Assembly: GCA_947057875.1 (NCBI GenBank)
Contig: CAMSEX010000027.1
Coordinates: 1-13,206, forward strand
Reading direction: 5' to 3'
DNA from: an uncultured Clostridium sp.
Lineage (GTDB): Bacteria > Bacillota > Clostridia > TANB77 > CAG-508
DNA: 13,206 nt
The notes below the pieces were generated by a model, which saw only the letters and a list, made by a program, of their open reading frames with translations, was not told the DNA's origin and did not search any database. Below, in pieces: positions 12,213 through 13,206 of the stretch (its first letter is position 1; each line of letters starts with the position of its first letter). Made by a program: the position numbers and the translations under genes.

Positions 12213-13206
12213 ATGGAAAAAAAGAGAATATTTTATTTGGATTTGATAAGAGCAATTGCGATGATTATGATTGTGAATTATCATTTTTTTGCAGAAAATC
12301 ATTTAGAAATTAAAGTTTTGTCTGATGGAATGTGGGGATTTATTGGAGTTGCTATGTTTTTTATGATATCAGGCGCATCATTAATGTATCAATATCATGA
12401 AAAGTTGGATATAAAAAGTTATTTTAAAAAGAGATTTTTAGGGATTTACCCAATGTTTTGGATTGCGTATGCTTTGCTATTTTTATATCTTTTTTATGTA
12501 AATAAAGGATTTTTTAAGGATTTACCAATTTATAAAATAGGATTATCGCTTTTAGGAATGGATGGTTATCTTATTGTTTATATGAAAACTTGGTATTTAA
12601 TTGGGGAATGGTTTATTGGGTGCATTATTTTGATTTATTTGCTATTTCCATTATTTAGAATAGCTATGAAAAAATATCCTAGAACTTTTTTTGCTTTGGC
12701 AACAATAGCGAATTTAGCCATCATTTTTTTCGGCAACTTTAAAATGCCATTAAATCATAATTTATTGTTATGTTCCTATAGCTTTTTATTGGGGATGTAT
12801 TTTATGGAGTATTACAAAAAGTTTGAACTCAAATATGCCATCATAGCAGCTATTCTTGCTATTGTGTTATGGAATACGAATTCTACAACAGAAGTAGGAG
12901 TTGTCATAGTGGGTAATTTAATGGGGTATGGATGTTTTATTACTTTGAGTTATGTAGGAGAGAAAATGACCAATACTTTGTTTAAAAATATTGTTTTAGT
13001 GCTTAGTAAATATTCTTATGCTATTTTTTTAACACATCATTTTTTAATTATGAAAGTACACGAGAATTTTGCAGGTGTCGTTTTAGATAAATATGCTGTT
13101 TTGTGCCTCTATATACTGACTTGGGTTTTGATTGGGATTTACTCTAAAATAATTTATGAATTAAACAGAAGAACTCTGGGCTTACTAAAAAACAGTGAAA
13201 AAGGAA
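12213..13206 (+). CDS. Acyltransferase-3 family integral membrane protein, 3' end outside window
   Basis: Starts at ATG 12213 behind GGGGAG and stays open for 331 codons to the window edge, so the end is missing. The N-terminus MEKKRIFYLDLIRAIAMIMI followed by VNYHF carries the Arg and His (R13, H24) typical of acyltransferase 3 proteins (OafA/WecH type), which move acyl groups, often acetyl, onto sugars or other envelope molecules. Repeated hydrophobic stretches over the whole length suggest about ten membrane helices (WGFIGVAMFFMISGASLMY, FWIAYALLFLYLFYV, WFIGCIILIYLLFPLF and more). The late YSYAIFLTHHFLIM segment also fits the family. The substrate cannot be told. The gene lies 18 bp after ymdB and may be co-transcribed. 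There is no link in function to the hydrogenase that I can see. Confidence 0.8.
   Translation, partial: MEKKRIFYLDLIRAIAMIMIVNYHFFAENHLEIKVLSDGMWGFIGVAMFFMISGASLMYQYHEKLDIKSYFKKRFLGIYPMFWIAYALLFLYLFYVNKGFFKDLPIYKIGLSLLGMDGYLIVYMKTWYLIGEWFIGCIILIYLLFPLFRIAMKKYPRTFFALATIANLAIIFFGNFKMPLNHNLLLCSYSFLLGMYFMEYYKKFELKYAIIAAILAIVLWNTNSTTEVGVVIVGNLMGYGCFITLSYVGEKMTNTLFKNIVLVLSKYSYAIFLTHHFLIMKVHENFAGVVLDKYAVLCLYILTWVLIGIYSKIIYELNRRTLGLLKNSEKG

Overview
The window looks like an AT-rich Gram-positive chromosome of the Clostridia type. The case rests on an anaerobic [FeFe]-hydrogenase operon, strong GGAGG ribosome binding sites, sigma-A-like promoters, a YmdB-family phosphodiesterase and standard-code stops. 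I cannot place it at genus level. All genes read on the + strand.

Positions 1 to about 4838 are the right-hand part of an integrated mobile element; its left end lies outside the window. In order it carries: two terminator-like structures and a structured non-coding stretch (1-397); a sigma-70-region-4-like DNA-binding protein (398-1021); a 41-codon ORF enclosed by a long inverted repeat; a tightly coupled trio (HTH protein, 68-aa unknown, and a DUF6075-like protein fused to a degenerate serine-recombinase catalytic domain); a short in-frame remnant of a second DUF6075-like gene; a 47-aa ORF with its own terminator; and a full-length large serine recombinase (3139-4800) with its own promoter. 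The recombinase ends 38 bp before the element/host junction.

From about 4839 the sequence is host DNA, starting in the middle of valS at the conserved GVVKITPAHD stretch of the editing domain. The first roughly 270 codons of valS, including the HIGH motif, are missing from the window and presumably lie beyond the element's far end. The element therefore splits an essential tRNA-synthetase gene. This suggests either a regulated or reversible insertion, or a second valS elsewhere.

Downstream is an operon for a trimeric HydABC-type [FeFe]-hydrogenase: hydC (NuoE-like), hydB (NuoF-like with FMN/NAD(H) and FeS domains), a small cysteine-rich membrane protein, and hydA (NuoG-like N-terminus plus H-cluster domain). 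Such enzymes couple NADH and ferredoxin oxidation to H2 formation, or the reverse. The operon's best promoter has its -10 box inside the left arm of the valS terminator hairpin. After hydA come a 42-aa ORF, a ymdB-family phosphodiesterase gene, and an acyltransferase-3 membrane protein that runs off the window.

hydA carries one, and ymdB three, single-base insertions relative to their families. All four lie between 9839 and 11903. They may be real decay or assembly errors, and removing one base at each restores the expected protein.
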